Shown piece by piece: positions 54,155-63,680 of a stretch of DNA of 64,000 nucleotides (positions are counted from its first letter, which is position 1; every line of letters starts with the position of its first letter). A model generated the notes under the pieces. The model did no database searches and was not told the origin of the DNA. It was given only the letters and a program-made list of their open reading frames with translations. The stretch lies in NCBI RefSeq assembly GCF_008923725.1, contig NZ_WBPF01000005.1, forward strand, positions 604,293 through 668,292, read 5' to 3'. The stretch comes from Bacillus sp. CH140a_4T. GTDB lineage: Bacteria; Bacillota; Bacilli; Bacillales; Bacillaceae_G. Both the position numbers and the translations under genes were made by a program.

Positions 54155-55942
54155 TTGTTAGATATGGTTAAGTATTGGTTTTGGTACGATTGGATTATGT
54201 TAGGAGTCCGTATACTTGCTAGTGTGTCTATCATTCTAGCTACATTAAATTTTCAGGATGGTTTAACATTACCACTTTGGATTATTATTCTTTGGGAAAT
54301 TATTGCCTTCTCTGTTCCATGGGTAGCCTTATTATTCAATTATAAATATTATTTGTTCACAGAAATATTGCTATATGGTGGACTATGTATATATTTAACC
54401 TCATTATTTCCGGAAGCTTACAGTACATTTCTTATATCGGTGTTTCTAATTGCTGCAAATAGTAAGCATTTGTCCTATTATTGGACAGCTCCAATAACAG
54501 TTTTTATAACAACTGGAATTTTCTATGCGGTTGCGCCAAGTAATAGCTATTGGATTATGGTTACCTACTATGGACTTGCTTATGTAATGGGCTTCGCTTT
54601 CCATTTATTAATCGTCAATCATAAGCAAAATGAAGCAATTCGTAAACAAAACGCAGTACTTGAGCAATATATGTCTCAGATTGAACGCATTACACTGGCA
54701 GAAGAACGGAACAGACTGTCGAGCGAGCTTCATGATACAGTTGGTCACGCTTATACTTCAATTATTATGGGGATGGAAACGTTGCGTACCGAACTTGCTA
54801 CTGAAATGGGTATACAGAGGCTAGACTCTCTGCTTGAAATGGGACGTAAAAGCATCGAGGACGTGAGAGGATACCTACATCAAATGGATTCTCCGTGTCA
54901 ATTCCCTTCCTTGATTCAATCTCTACAAAATCTTGGAGCCGAATTTCAGGAGCACGCTCAGGTAAATGTAAGTTTTAGGACATTCGGAGAGGAATATCAA
55001 CTATCTCGGCAAGCGAAGATCGCATTCATTCGTTGCTTACAGGAGTCCCTTACGAATGCAGTACGTCATGGTCAGGGGACTGAAATTATAGTTTCATTGC
55101 AGTTTGAACAACAATATACGAGGTTAGAAGTTCAAGATAACGGAAAAGGAAATGTAGAATGGCAGGAAGGCTTCGGTATGAATGCGATGAAAGAACGGGC
55201 AATGAACTTGCAAGGTCATTTGTCTGTATATACAAAGCCAGAGGAAGGAATGCTTGTTACATGCACCATACCGCGACAAACTGAAATAAAAGATGGACTT
55301 ATTCGTTTGTTAATTGTAGACGATCAGCCATTTGTTCGGGAAAGTTTGAGGACACTACTCGATAGATATGAAGATTTAAATGTAGTCGGTTTGGCTGAGG
55401 ATGGCAATCAAGCCATCGATTTGTGTGGGCGCCTTCAACCCCATGTTATACTTATGGATTTAGATATGCAGCACATGAATGGAATCGAAGCAACCAAAAA
55501 GATTAAGCAACAATGGCCACATATCCGCGTATTGATTTTTACAACGTTTCAAGATACCGAACAGGCGTTAGAATCGCTTCGCAACGGTGCGGATGGTTTT
55601 TTACTTAAATCTATTGAAACGTTGGAGCTAGCTAATACGATCCGACTTATTCACAAAGGTGGGACACTAATTGATCAGGGAATGTCTCACAAAATATTCG
55701 AGAAATTTGATGAGCAAAAAGAGACACCACAATCAAGAGCCACCGCTTATGAGCTAACAGCTAGGGAGATAGAAATATTGCAACTAGTAGCAAAAGGACT
55801 TCGATACACTACCATAGCATCAAGGTTATACTTATCAAATGGTACGGTCAGAAATTATGCTTCCACAGCTTATACAAAGCTAGGCGTCCGTAACAAAGAA
55901 GAAGCTGTTCAAAAGGCTCTAGAAATTGGAATTATTGAATAA
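54155..55942 (+). CDS. Fused NarL-type histidine kinase and LuxR response regulator
   Basis: 595 residues from TTG 54155 (AGGGGG 7 bases upstream). Order: about six helices (1-155), HisKA_3 with H193 in LSSELHDTVGHAY, HATPase (about 285-372: ESLTNAVRHG, DNGKGN, GFGMNAMKERA), receiver (384-500: LLIVDDQP, phospho-acceptor D435 in VILMDLDM, FLLKS), and LuxR-type DNA-binding domain (about 525-590: ELTAREIEILQLVAKGL, LSNGTVRNYASTAYTKLG). Bacillus homologues such as LiaSR and DesKR are two proteins; there is no stop or frameshift between the parts here. Phosphotransfer would be internal and the DNA-binding output membrane-tethered. Confidence 0.88.
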   Translation: MLDMVKYWFWYDWIMLGVRILASVSIILATLNFQDGLTLPLWIIILWEIIAFSVPWVALLFNYKYYLFTEILLYGGLCIYLTSLFPEAYSTFLISVFLIAANSKHLSYYWTAPITVFITTGIFYAVAPSNSYWIMVTYYGLAYVMGFAFHLLIVNHKQNEAIRKQNAVLEQYMSQIERITLAEERNRLSSELHDTVGHAYTSIIMGMETLRTELATEMGIQRLDSLLEMGRKSIEDVRGYLHQMDSPCQFPSLIQSLQNLGAEFQEHAQVNVSFRTFGEEYQLSRQAKIAFIRCLQESLTNAVRHGQGTEIIVSLQFEQQYTRLEVQDNGKGNVEWQEGFGMNAMKERAMNLQGHLSVYTKPEEGMLVTCTIPRQTEIKDGLIRLLIVDDQPFVRESLRTLLDRYEDLNVVGLAEDGNQAIDLCGRLQPHVILMDLDMQHMNGIEATKKIKQQWPHIRVLIFTTFQDTEQALESLRNGADGFLLKSIETLELANTIRLIHKGGTLIDQGMSHKIFEKFDEQKETPQSRATAYELTAREIEILQLVAKGLRYTTIASRLYLSNGTVRNYASTAYTKLGVRNKEEAVQKALEIGIIE

Positions 55943-56104
55943 CAAAATGTTTTGCGATATATAAAAATGAGTAACAAAGAAACAGAACGCTTTGTGTGGT
56001 TTCTTTTGTAACAGAGTAAATAAGGCCCATTATCGTATAAGTAAATGTTAAAACATTTACTGTTTTGTCATAATAAAATCATTGAATCTTATCCTCTAAA
56101 ATAC

Positions 56105-56145
56105 AAAAGCCTACTATCAATTTAACTGATAGTAGGCTTTTAACA
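56105..56145. terminator. Shared convergent terminator
   Basis: AAAAGCCTACTATCA pairs with TGATAGTAGGCTTTT. Confidence 0.88.
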
Positions 56146-56201
56146 TTATTTAAGAACTTGGTTATGTTCTAATTTAACAGTTTTCATCAGTGGAAATATT
56201 A

Positions 56202-58592
56202 TCACTTCGGCTCTAAATTTAACACTTTCCCCTCTATCCCCTCCGTATTCAATGTTGTCGTATGATACGTTCCGTTTACCCAATCATCTATTTGATCATG
56301 ATACCAATCGCTTCTAAAATGTCCCGATTGTCCTGGCCCTACGATATGATAACCATTTGACATATCTTTCGTATCAATAATGAATCGCCAAGACGCTCCG
56401 TGATTGACAATACCGTTATCTCCGTAACTCGCTGCTTGAACGGTAACTTGGCTGCCGCCAATTGGAACTGGTTTTTCGCGATTAAATGCAAGTAGTGCTA
56501 ACATACTAGACGATTTTGAGATTGGATGTGTAAAAGTAAGTTGATGATAATCGCCCCACTTCCACTCCGCAACATTCGGTCCATATTCCTTCTGTAATTT
56601 CTTCATTACATTTTCGTACGATGTATGCACAACTTTCGTGAAACCTCCGTATTTCGTAAACCAAGCGCCGGTTTCTCCTGCTACTTCTTTTCGAATCAAT
56701 TCATCAACAACTTGTGACTTCCCTTCAAATAACTCCATTACGTCTTTCGGTATTTCTTTTGAAAATAACGTATTCGAAATCTCTTTCATTAATAAATGGA
56801 ATATTAATGGTGCAGCTTCATCTTTACTATCGTAAAAATTCCACTTTGTTAATTGTTTTACACCTTCTTTCTCTACTTCATTTAAAGATGATTTATTTAA
56901 CTCTTTTAACAATATAGGAGTAAATTCTTTCCCGTATAAATTTTTTTGATCCATCTGTAACTCTTCTAAATCTTTCACCGTATACTTTTCCTTCTCTTGT
57001 AAAAACTCTTGAATACGCATTTGCCTATATGGCTGTGCCCACGTATTACTAATATGGTACGGATAATTATCATCCACAATTTTATTATTTGCCGTTGAAA
57101 TAAACCCTTGTTTTGGATTTATTACTTTTGGGAGTTGATCATATGGGATATACCCTTCCCACTCATATTCATCTGTCCACCCTGGTACTGGTAAACTCCC
57201 ATCTCCTTTTTTACGCACTGGTATATTTCCGTTCGCTTTATAAGCAATTGTGCCATCATTTGATGCAAATATAAAGTTTTGAGTTGGTGTATGAAAGTCT
57301 TGAAGTGCCGTTTCAAACTCATTCCAATCTTTCGCTTTATTCATATTTAATACAGCCTTTAATTCAGCGGAAGGTTCCAAAGCAGTCCATTTCAAAGCGA
57401 ATACTGTTTTCGTTTTCTCTTTTCCTTTATCCGCAAACTCTGAAATAACTGGACCGTGCCTCGTAACAGTAACGTTATAAGGAATTGTTTTCCCGCCTTT
57501 TACTTTAATAGATTCATCAACAACTGTAGCTTTTTCCCACTTATCGTTATACAAAAATTCATTTTCATTATTAGGATTTCGCTTCTCAATATATAAATCT
57601 TGCACATCAGGACCTGTATTCGTAACGCCCCATGCTATTTTGTCATTGTGTCCTAATATAACACCCGGTACTCCAGCGAAAATAACGCCACTCACATGTA
57701 AATCTTTCATTTCAAGTTTTGATTGATACCAAATAGAAGGCGTCGCAAGAGATAAATGAGGATCATCCGCTAAAATTGGCTTACCAGACTCACTCTTCTC
57801 ACCGCTTATGACCCAGTTATTGCTACCATTAAACTCTGGCGGAATGATCGCTTTTGCAAAACTTTGTGCTACGTCCACATTTGTATTTTCCAGTTCAGCT
57901 AGCAATCTAGGCGCATCTTTCGGATATGTAGGAAATAGCTCATTTGCTTGCTCTTTCGGTAAATTTTTCAGCGCCCAATATCGAAACGCCTGTCCGTGCC
58001 AGTGTCCACCTAAATCAAACGCCATATACTTCCCAATCGTTAAAGTATCAACAATGGACCATTCAGCAGGCTCATAGCCTAATAAAGTAAACTCAACTGG
58101 CAATTTCTTTTCCTCTTTCGCCTCGCGTATAAAAGCGTTCACCCCATCAGCAAATGACTGCAGGGCATACTTCGCTTCCCCGTCATATTGACTAACAGAC
58201 GCTTCGGCTGCTCGCCGTAAACCGAGCGTTCGAAACAACTTATCTCGATCAACAGCTGCTTCCCCTACAACTTCACTCAACATCCCAGAAGCTTGCCTTC
58301 TACTTAAATCCATTTGAAACAAACGATCTTGCGCTTGTACATACCCTTGCGAAAAATATAAATCATGTGCATTTTCCGCTTTAATATGCGGTACCCCTTT
58401 ACTATCCCGCTTTACCTGAACAGCATGTTGTAAATCCTCTAGCTTTATCGTTCCATCTATCTTCGGCACAGAGCTAAGCGTATATATGTTCAAAAAAATC
58501 ACTGTACAAATAACTAACAAAAGAACGATACTACTAGACCAAATAAAAATTCTCTTACCTCTAGTTCGTTTCTTCTTTATGACGACTTCCAT
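56202..58592 (-). CDS. Penicillin acylase family N-terminal nucleophile hydrolase
   Basis: 796 residues. Basic start and one helix (about 15-36) for export or anchoring. The A-chain region includes VKRDSKGVPHIKAENAHDLY. Autocatalytic cleavage should expose S257 in FNGSNNWVISG, the Ntn nucleophile, followed by GKPILADDPHLSLATPSIWY. The B chain has NTGPDVQDLY, ETALQDFHTPTQNFIFASND and the end GPGQSGHFRSDWYHDQ. These enzymes hydrolyse acylated amides such as beta-lactam side chains or acyl-homoserine lactones; the natural substrate is open. AGGAGGGG precedes the ATG. Confidence 0.93.
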   Translation of the reverse strand: MEVVIKKKRTRGKRIFIWSSSIVLLLVICTVIFLNIYTLSSVPKIDGTIKLEDLQHAVQVKRDSKGVPHIKAENAHDLYFSQGYVQAQDRLFQMDLSRRQASGMLSEVVGEAAVDRDKLFRTLGLRRAAEASVSQYDGEAKYALQSFADGVNAFIREAKEEKKLPVEFTLLGYEPAEWSIVDTLTIGKYMAFDLGGHWHGQAFRYWALKNLPKEQANELFPTYPKDAPRLLAELENTNVDVAQSFAKAIIPPEFNGSNNWVISGEKSESGKPILADDPHLSLATPSIWYQSKLEMKDLHVSGVIFAGVPGVILGHNDKIAWGVTNTGPDVQDLYIEKRNPNNENEFLYNDKWEKATVVDESIKVKGGKTIPYNVTVTRHGPVISEFADKGKEKTKTVFALKWTALEPSAELKAVLNMNKAKDWNEFETALQDFHTPTQNFIFASNDGTIAYKANGNIPVRKKGDGSLPVPGWTDEYEWEGYIPYDQLPKVINPKQGFISTANNKIVDDNYPYHISNTWAQPYRQMRIQEFLQEKEKYTVKDLEELQMDQKNLYGKEFTPILLKELNKSSLNEVEKEGVKQLTKWNFYDSKDEAAPLIFHLLMKEISNTLFSKEIPKDVMELFEGKSQVVDELIRKEVAGETGAWFTKYGGFTKVVHTSYENVMKKLQKEYGPNVAEWKWGDYHQLTFTHPISKSSSMLALLAFNREKPVPIGGSQVTVQAASYGDNGIVNHGASWRFIIDTKDMSNGYHIVGPGQSGHFRSDWYHDQIDDWVNGTYHTTTLNTEGIEGKVLNLEPK

Positions 58593-58674
58593 ATTACCCC
58601 TCCTTTCTCAAACTATTCGCTTCTATTTAAGGAAGAACCTTTTAGAAAAGTTGAAAAATCCGTACTTTCTCATA

Positions 58675-59424
58675 CTATGGATCATACAAACTACATACCT
58701 CTCTCTTATGTACACCTTCCTTCCCTTCAATGAAATCTACTCTCCCTTTCTTACACCAATTCCTCAAAATCCCCTTCACATAAACAAGCGTTCGCTTATT
58801 CTGTTCAAACGCAATTTTAAGTGCCTCTAATACTCTCTCTCCTGAAATTTTTTGTATCCACTCCTTCAATTCCTTCACAATATATGGAGATAAACTATTT
58901 ATATGTTGTTCGTAAAACTTATAAACTTCACCATTTGGCGTATCCTCTTCTATCTCTTCCTTCTCCTCAGCAACTTCTTGTAAACTACTATTATCCTCTT
59001 CTTTCGGCATACCAAAATACTCTAATAACAATGGAATCTTCCATTCTTCTTCAAGACATGTACGTAAAAACATATGTATGAACTCTTTATTTTTTACAGT
59101 CTTTAACTCACGCAACACACACTTCTCTACATTCGTATTTAAAATAGGGTTATAGTGTAGCCAATTTATTATGTATAACTCTTTCGTTTCCGCATCGTAT
59201 AAAATCTTTCCGTATTCAACAAACCTATTTAATAACTTCTCAACAGTTTCCATACTGTAGCCTGTTTCCAGTTCTGCCACACGCTTCGGTAATACGTAAA
59301 TTCCACATTGCTTCGTTTTCGTACTAGTTAACAAATATATGTAAAAATAACGCTCCTCTGGCGTTAAATCTAATATGAATTCATCTTGCCAAAAGTTCAC
59401 CTGCACATTACGGTACACAGTCAT
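58675..59424 (-). CDS. DnaD-like replication protein
   Basis: 249 residues. The N-terminal winged-helix part (VNFWQDEFILDLTPEERYFY, CGIYVLPKRVAELETGY) is like DnaD/phage replisome organisers. An acidic linker (EEVAEEKEEIEEDT) joins a DnaD/DnaB-II domain (YKFYEQHINSLSPYIVKELK, ISGERVLEALKIAFEQNKRT, YVKGILRNWCKKG). Such proteins load helicase at primosomes. It stands alone, without phage neighbours. AGGAGGG precedes the ATG. Confidence 0.88.
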   Translation of the reverse strand: MTVYRNVQVNFWQDEFILDLTPEERYFYIYLLTSTKTKQCGIYVLPKRVAELETGYSMETVEKLLNRFVEYGKILYDAETKELYIINWLHYNPILNTNVEKCVLRELKTVKNKEFIHMFLRTCLEEEWKIPLLLEYFGMPKEEDNSSLQEVAEEKEEIEEDTPNGEVYKFYEQHINSLSPYIVKELKEWIQKISGERVLEALKIAFEQNKRTLVYVKGILRNWCKKGRVDFIEGKEGVHKREVCSLYDP

Positions 59425-59667
59425 ATGTTTCCCTCCTCTTTTTATTTTTTAAAAGGCAGAATTCAATCCTTCAATATACATATAGGAATGAAGGGTTTGT
59501 TTTTTGCATTTGAATTCCAAATTTTTTTAACTACTACAACGCCGGTTTTATTTTTTCGCGCTTTTTTGTTCTTGTAGTTGTTTTTGTTTTGTTTTTTCTT
59601 AGTGATTTATTACTTCGTAGGTGCTTATGAGGGGCTTGGAAGGGGCTTCATAGGGGCTAAAATAAAA

Positions 59668-59706
59668 AGGAGCTATTCCAAATTTTTATCTTAGATAGCT
59701 CCTTTA
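59668..59706 (-). terminator. Terminator behind the SLH fragment
   Basis: AAAGGAGCTAT pairs with ATAGCTCCTTT. Confidence 0.8.
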
Positions 59707-59715
59707 CCATTCTTT

Positions 59716-59880
59716 CTATTTTTGACTTGTATGTAACATCTTCACTATAAAGACAGCTGCCTCACCACGAGTTGTTGTACCTTTAGGATTAAACTCATTA
59801 TTTCCAACACCCGTAACTACCTGTAAGCTGTATAATCGTTGTACAGGCTGTTTGTATGTGATTAAATAATTGAAACATAC
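59716..59880 (-). pseudogene. C-terminal fragment of an S-layer homology (SLH) protein
   Basis: The minus strand encodes YKQPVQRLYSLQVVTGVGNN then EFNPKGTTTRGEAAVFIVKM and LHTSQK with TAG at 59716-59718. GVGNNEFNPKGTTTRGEAAVFI is the conserved second half of an SLH domain, which anchors proteins to wall polysaccharide. There is no start codon or signal, the sequence ends against the TetR gene, and its own terminator remains, so this is the tail of a deleted gene. Confidence 0.8.
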
Positions 59881-59891
59881 TTATACAAAAA

Positions 59892-60473
59892 TTATTTTAC
59901 TAACGATACTATTAGCGATACCGAATTATCTATAACGGAACGTTCTGGACGTGATTTCATTAATACTGTTAATCCAATTAAGGAAGTGACTAATGTTTGT
60001 GCTACTGCTTTAGCGTTCAAATCACTTTGCAGTTCTCCTGATCGAATTCCTTTCGTAATTAATTCTTGAAAAATAACTGCAAGATACATTTGATGTTCTC
60101 TAGTCAATACTTCAAATTTTTCATTATGAGGAGCAAGTTCGACCATTGTGTTAATACAAAAACAACCTTTACTGAAATCTTTTTTATATTCCTCTTCCAC
60201 CATATTTTCAAAAAATGTCCGAATTGCTTCTTTTACAGATTGTTCGTTTTGAAGTTTTGTTCGTATATTAGCTGCATGTAAATTTGTGTATCTCCTTAAT
60301 GCCGCTTCAAATAAACCCTCTTTATCACCAAAGGCTGAATATAAACTTGGCTTTTGTATTTCCATTTTAGCAGTTAAATCGCTTAATGAAGTAGCTGCGT
60401 ATCCCTTCTCCCAAAAAAGTTGCATAGCAGCATCTAAAGCTTTTTCTTCATCAAATTCACGTAGTCGTGCCAT
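59892..60473 (-). CDS. TetR/AcrR-family regulator
   Basis: 193 residues. N-terminal helix-turn-helix: EEKALDAAMQLFWEKGYAAT, SLSDLTAKMEIQKPSLYSAF, GDKEGLFEAALRRY. The C-terminal ligand domain has CFCINTMVELAPHNEKFEVL, typical of YezE/AcrR-like repressors. It is divergent from an MFS pump gene; two similar palindromes in the shared region suggest it represses both. AAAGGAG precedes the ATG. Confidence 0.92.
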   Translation of the reverse strand: MARLREFDEEKALDAAMQLFWEKGYAATSLSDLTAKMEIQKPSLYSAFGDKEGLFEAALRRYTNLHAANIRTKLQNEQSVKEAIRTFFENMVEEEYKKDFSKGCFCINTMVELAPHNEKFEVLTREHQMYLAVIFQELITKGIRSGELQSDLNAKAVAQTLVTSLIGLTVLMKSRPERSVIDNSVSLIVSLVK

Positions 60474-60528
60474 TTAAAACCATCTCCTTTCTACATCTAG
60501 TTATTAAGACTATACATCATCATTTATG

Positions 60529-60540
60529 TACCAATCGGTA
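60529..60540. promoter_or_regulatory. Candidate TetR operator 1
   Basis: TACCAATCGGTA, 4-bp arms TACC/GGTA; lies 56 bp before the TetR start codon. It shares TACC-N4-GGTA with operator 2. Confidence 0.65.
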
Positions 60541-60603
60541 TATTATATATCGTATTAGATTATAAACGACATGTCAAAAACTCATAACTAAATCAAAATA
60601 AAC

Positions 60604-60633
60604 TTGACATATATATTTATTCAAGATTATATT
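60604..60633 (+). promoter_or_regulatory. Promoter of the MFS gene
   Basis: TTGACA (60604-60609), 18 bases, TATATT (60628-60633). Confidence 0.65.
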
Positions 60634-60649
60634 TTACTTACAAATAACA

Positions 60650-60661
60650 TACCGTTCGGTA
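60650..60661. promoter_or_regulatory. Candidate TetR operator 2
   Basis: TACCGTTCGGTA, 5-bp arms TACCG/CGGTA, in the MFS leader about 17 bp past the -10. A bound repressor would block transcription. Confidence 0.7.
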
Positions 60662-60697
60662 CATTATTTGTAAGTAATGCAAAAAGGAGCTGATTTT

Positions 60698-61948
60698 ATG
60701 AATAGTAAAGAAAAAATGATGACCATTCGAAAACATACTCACACTCAAGTACATTCGCCTGTTCATACAACAATGTCTCGTTATATGACTCTATTATTCT
60801 CAATAGCTTGCGGGATGGCTGTAGCAAATATATACTTCGCTCATCCACTACTTGATTCTTTATCAAATGAATTTAAGATTAGCCATTCAACTATCGGTAT
60901 TGTAATTACTATTACTCAATTTTGTTATGCACTTGGTTTACTTTTATTAGTTCCACTCGGGGATTTATTAAACCAAAAGAAAATAATCATTGTCCAAATG
61001 CTTTTATCTGTTTTCGCTTTAATTATAATCGGGGTCGCTCCCTCAAGCACCGTACTTTTTATAGGTATGGCCTTAGTAGGAATTCTTGCAACTGTTACGC
61101 AAACACTCGTCGCATATGCATCAATTTTAGCTAATCCAGCGGAACGTGGGCGCATAGTAGGTTTCGTTACAAGTGGCGTTGTAATAGGTATTCTCCTTGC
61201 TCGTACATTTGCAGGCACATTAACGGATTTAGCCGGATGGCGATCTGTTTATCTCACCTCGGCTATTCTTTTACTGTTCGTAACTGTTTTGTTACAACGG
61301 AATTTACCTACTCTTGAACATAAAAAAGCAACAACTATGTCTTACCGAAAATTAATACACTCTGTTCTCTTATTATTTGTAGAAGAACGACTCTTACGCA
61401 TTCGGGGAATATTAGCATTGCTTATTTTCACTTCATTCAGTATTTTATGGACTTCTTTAGTATTGCCTCTCAGTGCTACACCACATAATCTATCCCATAC
61501 ATCTATTGGTGCGTTCGGCCTTGCTGGAGTGGCGGGTGCATTAGCTGCTACTAAAGCTGGACAATTAGCTGATAAAGGATTCGGACAAAGAACAACTGGC
61601 ATAGCCTTATCATTATTAGTACTTTCATGGCTTCTAATTAAATTTATAAACCACTCTCTATTATTACTAATTTCCGGCATTATCCTTTTAGATTTAGCGG
61701 TGCAAGCTGTACATGTCACCAATCAAAGTATGCTGTTCACAGTGCGTCCCGAAGCAAGAAGTCGACTCACTGCCAGTTACATGATTTTTTATTCTATCGG
61801 TAGTGCAACAGGTGCAATTCTTTCAACAAATATGTATGCAAAATATGGTTGGGATGGAGTATGCACATTAGGTATATCTGTTAGTGCTTGTGCTCTTTTA
61901 TTTTGGATAATAACCTTACGGCGATCCTCACAGCTGAACGAAGAATAA
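60698..61948 (+). CDS. MFS transporter (AraJ/YnfM-like)
   Basis: 416 residues from ATG 60698 (AAGGAGC 7 bases before); seven further codons are open upstream. Twelve helices follow a hydrophilic start; motifs include SIACGMAVANIYFAHPLLDSL, LLVPLGDLLNQKKIIIVQML and NPAERGRIVGFVTSG. The family exports sugars, drugs or peptides. It is divergent from the TetR gene, which probably controls it in response to the exported compound. Confidence 0.9.
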   Translation: MNSKEKMMTIRKHTHTQVHSPVHTTMSRYMTLLFSIACGMAVANIYFAHPLLDSLSNEFKISHSTIGIVITITQFCYALGLLLLVPLGDLLNQKKIIIVQMLLSVFALIIIGVAPSSTVLFIGMALVGILATVTQTLVAYASILANPAERGRIVGFVTSGVVIGILLARTFAGTLTDLAGWRSVYLTSAILLLFVTVLLQRNLPTLEHKKATTMSYRKLIHSVLLLFVEERLLRIRGILALLIFTSFSILWTSLVLPLSATPHNLSHTSIGAFGLAGVAGALAATKAGQLADKGFGQRTTGIALSLLVLSWLLIKFINHSLLLLISGIILLDLAVQAVHVTNQSMLFTVRPEARSRLTASYMIFYSIGSATGAILSTNMYAKYGWDGVCTLGISVSACALLFWIITLRRSSQLNEE

Positions 61949-62003
61949 TTCATTTATGTTTAATAAGTGTTTTTCTACAAGAATAGAGTTTTCTTTTCAA
62001 CAC

Positions 62004-62042
62004 AAATCAACGGCATTTTCATATAAAAAATGCCGTTGATTC
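62004..62042. terminator. Shared convergent terminator
   Basis: AATCAACGGCATTTT pairs with AAAATGCCGTTGATT. Confidence 0.88.
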
Positions 62043-62085
62043 ACAATTTCATGATGAGGAATCCTATACTATTGAAATACATCTA

Positions 62086-62544
62086 TTACAAATTCCCTTT
62101 AACGCTCTCGACAATCTCATTTATTGTATTTCGATCAAACTTATCACTAATTTCGTATGGTTCACGGTCTCCTACTAATTGTACGCCTACAATATCATTG
62201 CGATCCTTACCATATTGCACTTCAATAATCAATCCACGCTCTATTTGTTTCCAAACGAGACCTGCTTCATCTTTATTCTCTAAAATGATACAGTCCTCAA
62301 TGCTTTCGTCAATCCCAATTAACTTATTTTCATCCATATATCCTACCTCGTATTGTTGACGTTCTTTCGCTTTTCCACTTACTAATATACCTTTGCTACC
62401 ATATGAGTAATCCGTATAGTCCTTTTTCTCCAATTGTGCCGCTTTCGACTCTTGCGCTTTAGTTTTTTCAGTGTTCCCACAACCCATGATAAGACTAATT
62501 GGCATCACTGTAGTTAGTATTACTCTAGTAAATTTCTTTATCAT
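62086..62544 (-). CDS. Lipoprotein of unknown family
   Basis: 152 residues. Signal with lipobox LIMGC (Cys about 22), a short charged linker, then a beta-rich domain (YSYGSKGILVSGKAKERQQY, IEDCIILENKDEAGLVWKQI, GDREPYEISDKFDRNTINEI). GAGGT precedes the ATG. No family was recognised. Monocistronic with a strong terminator. Confidence 0.78.
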   Translation of the reverse strand: MIKKFTRVILTTVMPISLIMGCGNTEKTKAQESKAAQLEKKDYTDYSYGSKGILVSGKAKERQQYEVGYMDENKLIGIDESIEDCIILENKDEAGLVWKQIERGLIIEVQYGKDRNDIVGVQLVGDREPYEISDKFDRNTINEIVESVKGNL

Positions 62545-62893
62545 TTAGAATCAACCTCACATATTTAACTTTAAATTCCATTTATCCCCTTACCAAATAA
62601 TAACATGATAATACCGAGAGAGAGCCAAAGGTAAACTATTATTTTCATCCCCAAAATTTATGTAATAAGCTATACCTCTGTATTTCCTTCCTTTTTACTT
62701 TCATATAGTATCCTTACAATTATAGATAACTAGACTTTCAAAATCACTAACTGCATTATCTACAAATTATAGAAAGTAGACATCCTACTCACATAAGATT
62801 TAAAATTAGGAAGTATGGAAAACATGATAAAAAATATAAACTAGATGCTCACAATTATCATGGTCTTTATATTAAGGAAGGAAGTGCACAACT
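62545..62893. other. Gene-free interval
   Basis: Promoter region of two divergent genes; no frame or clear motif is supported. Confidence 0.35.
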
Positions 62894-63601
62894 TTGGATT
62901 TTAAAACAGTTATGCAGGAGCTTGAAGCCCTCGGCAAGGAAAGAACGAAAAAAATATACATATCTACTGGCGCGCACGAGCCAGTTTTCGGCGTAGCTAC
63001 TGGTGCGATGAAACCAATTGCTAAGAAAATAAAAGTAAATCAAGAATTAGCTGAAGAACTTTATGCGTCAGGCAACTACGATGCTATGTACTTTGCAGGC
63101 ATTATCGCGGATCCGAAAGCTATGAGTGAATCGGATTTTAATCGTTGGATGGATGGCGCATATTTTTATATGTTGTCTGATTATGTAGTAGCAGTCACTT
63201 TATCGGAGTCAAATATTGCACAAGATGTTGCTGATACATGGATTGCAAGTGGGGACGAGCTTAAAATGTCTGCAGGCTGGAGTTGCTACTGCTGGCTTTT
63301 AGGAAATCGAAAAGACAACGAATTTGTCGAAAGTAAAATTGCCGCTATGCTTGAAATGGTAAAAAATACAATCCACAATTCGCCAGAACGAACTAAATCC
63401 GCTATGAATAATTTCCTAAACACGGTGGCAATTTCATATGTACCACTACACGAAAAGGCGGCCGAGACTGCAAAAGAAGTTGGTATAGTTGAAATAAAAC
63501 GTGAAAATAAAAAGAGCAGTTTGCTAAATTCTGCAGAGAGTATTCAGAAAGAACTTGATAGAGGAAGACTTGGTTTCAAGCGTAAATATGTAAGATGTTA
63601 G
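62894..63601 (+). CDS. DNA alkylation repair-like (AlkD/HEAT) protein
   Basis: 235 residues from TTG 62894 (AAGGAAGGAAG about 9 bases before). An all-helical HEAT-like protein: GAHEPVFGVATGAMKPIAKK, ELAEELYASGNYDAMYFAGI, IADPKAMSESDFNRWM and NNFLNTVAISYVPLHEKA match the DNA-alkylation-repair superfamily. The catalytic Trp/Asp/Arg set of AlkD cannot be placed with confidence, and the GVATG start resembles the subgroup without proven glycosylase activity. A terminator follows. Confidence 0.8.
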   Translation: MDFKTVMQELEALGKERTKKIYISTGAHEPVFGVATGAMKPIAKKIKVNQELAEELYASGNYDAMYFAGIIADPKAMSESDFNRWMDGAYFYMLSDYVVAVTLSESNIAQDVADTWIASGDELKMSAGWSCYCWLLGNRKDNEFVESKIAAMLEMVKNTIHNSPERTKSAMNNFLNTVAISYVPLHEKAAETAKEVGIVEIKRENKKSSLLNSAESIQKELDRGRLGFKRKYVRC

Positions 63602-63606
63602 ATGAT

Positions 63607-63648
63607 TAAAAAAGGTGTCAATCTAAGCAAGATTGACACCTTTTTTGA
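63607..63648 (+). terminator. Terminator of the AlkD-like gene
   Basis: AAAAAGGTGTCAATCT pairs with AGATTGACACCTTTTT. Confidence 0.92.
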
Positions 63649-63680
63649 TGAGAAAAATGAATGAATTCCCCCTGCACACC

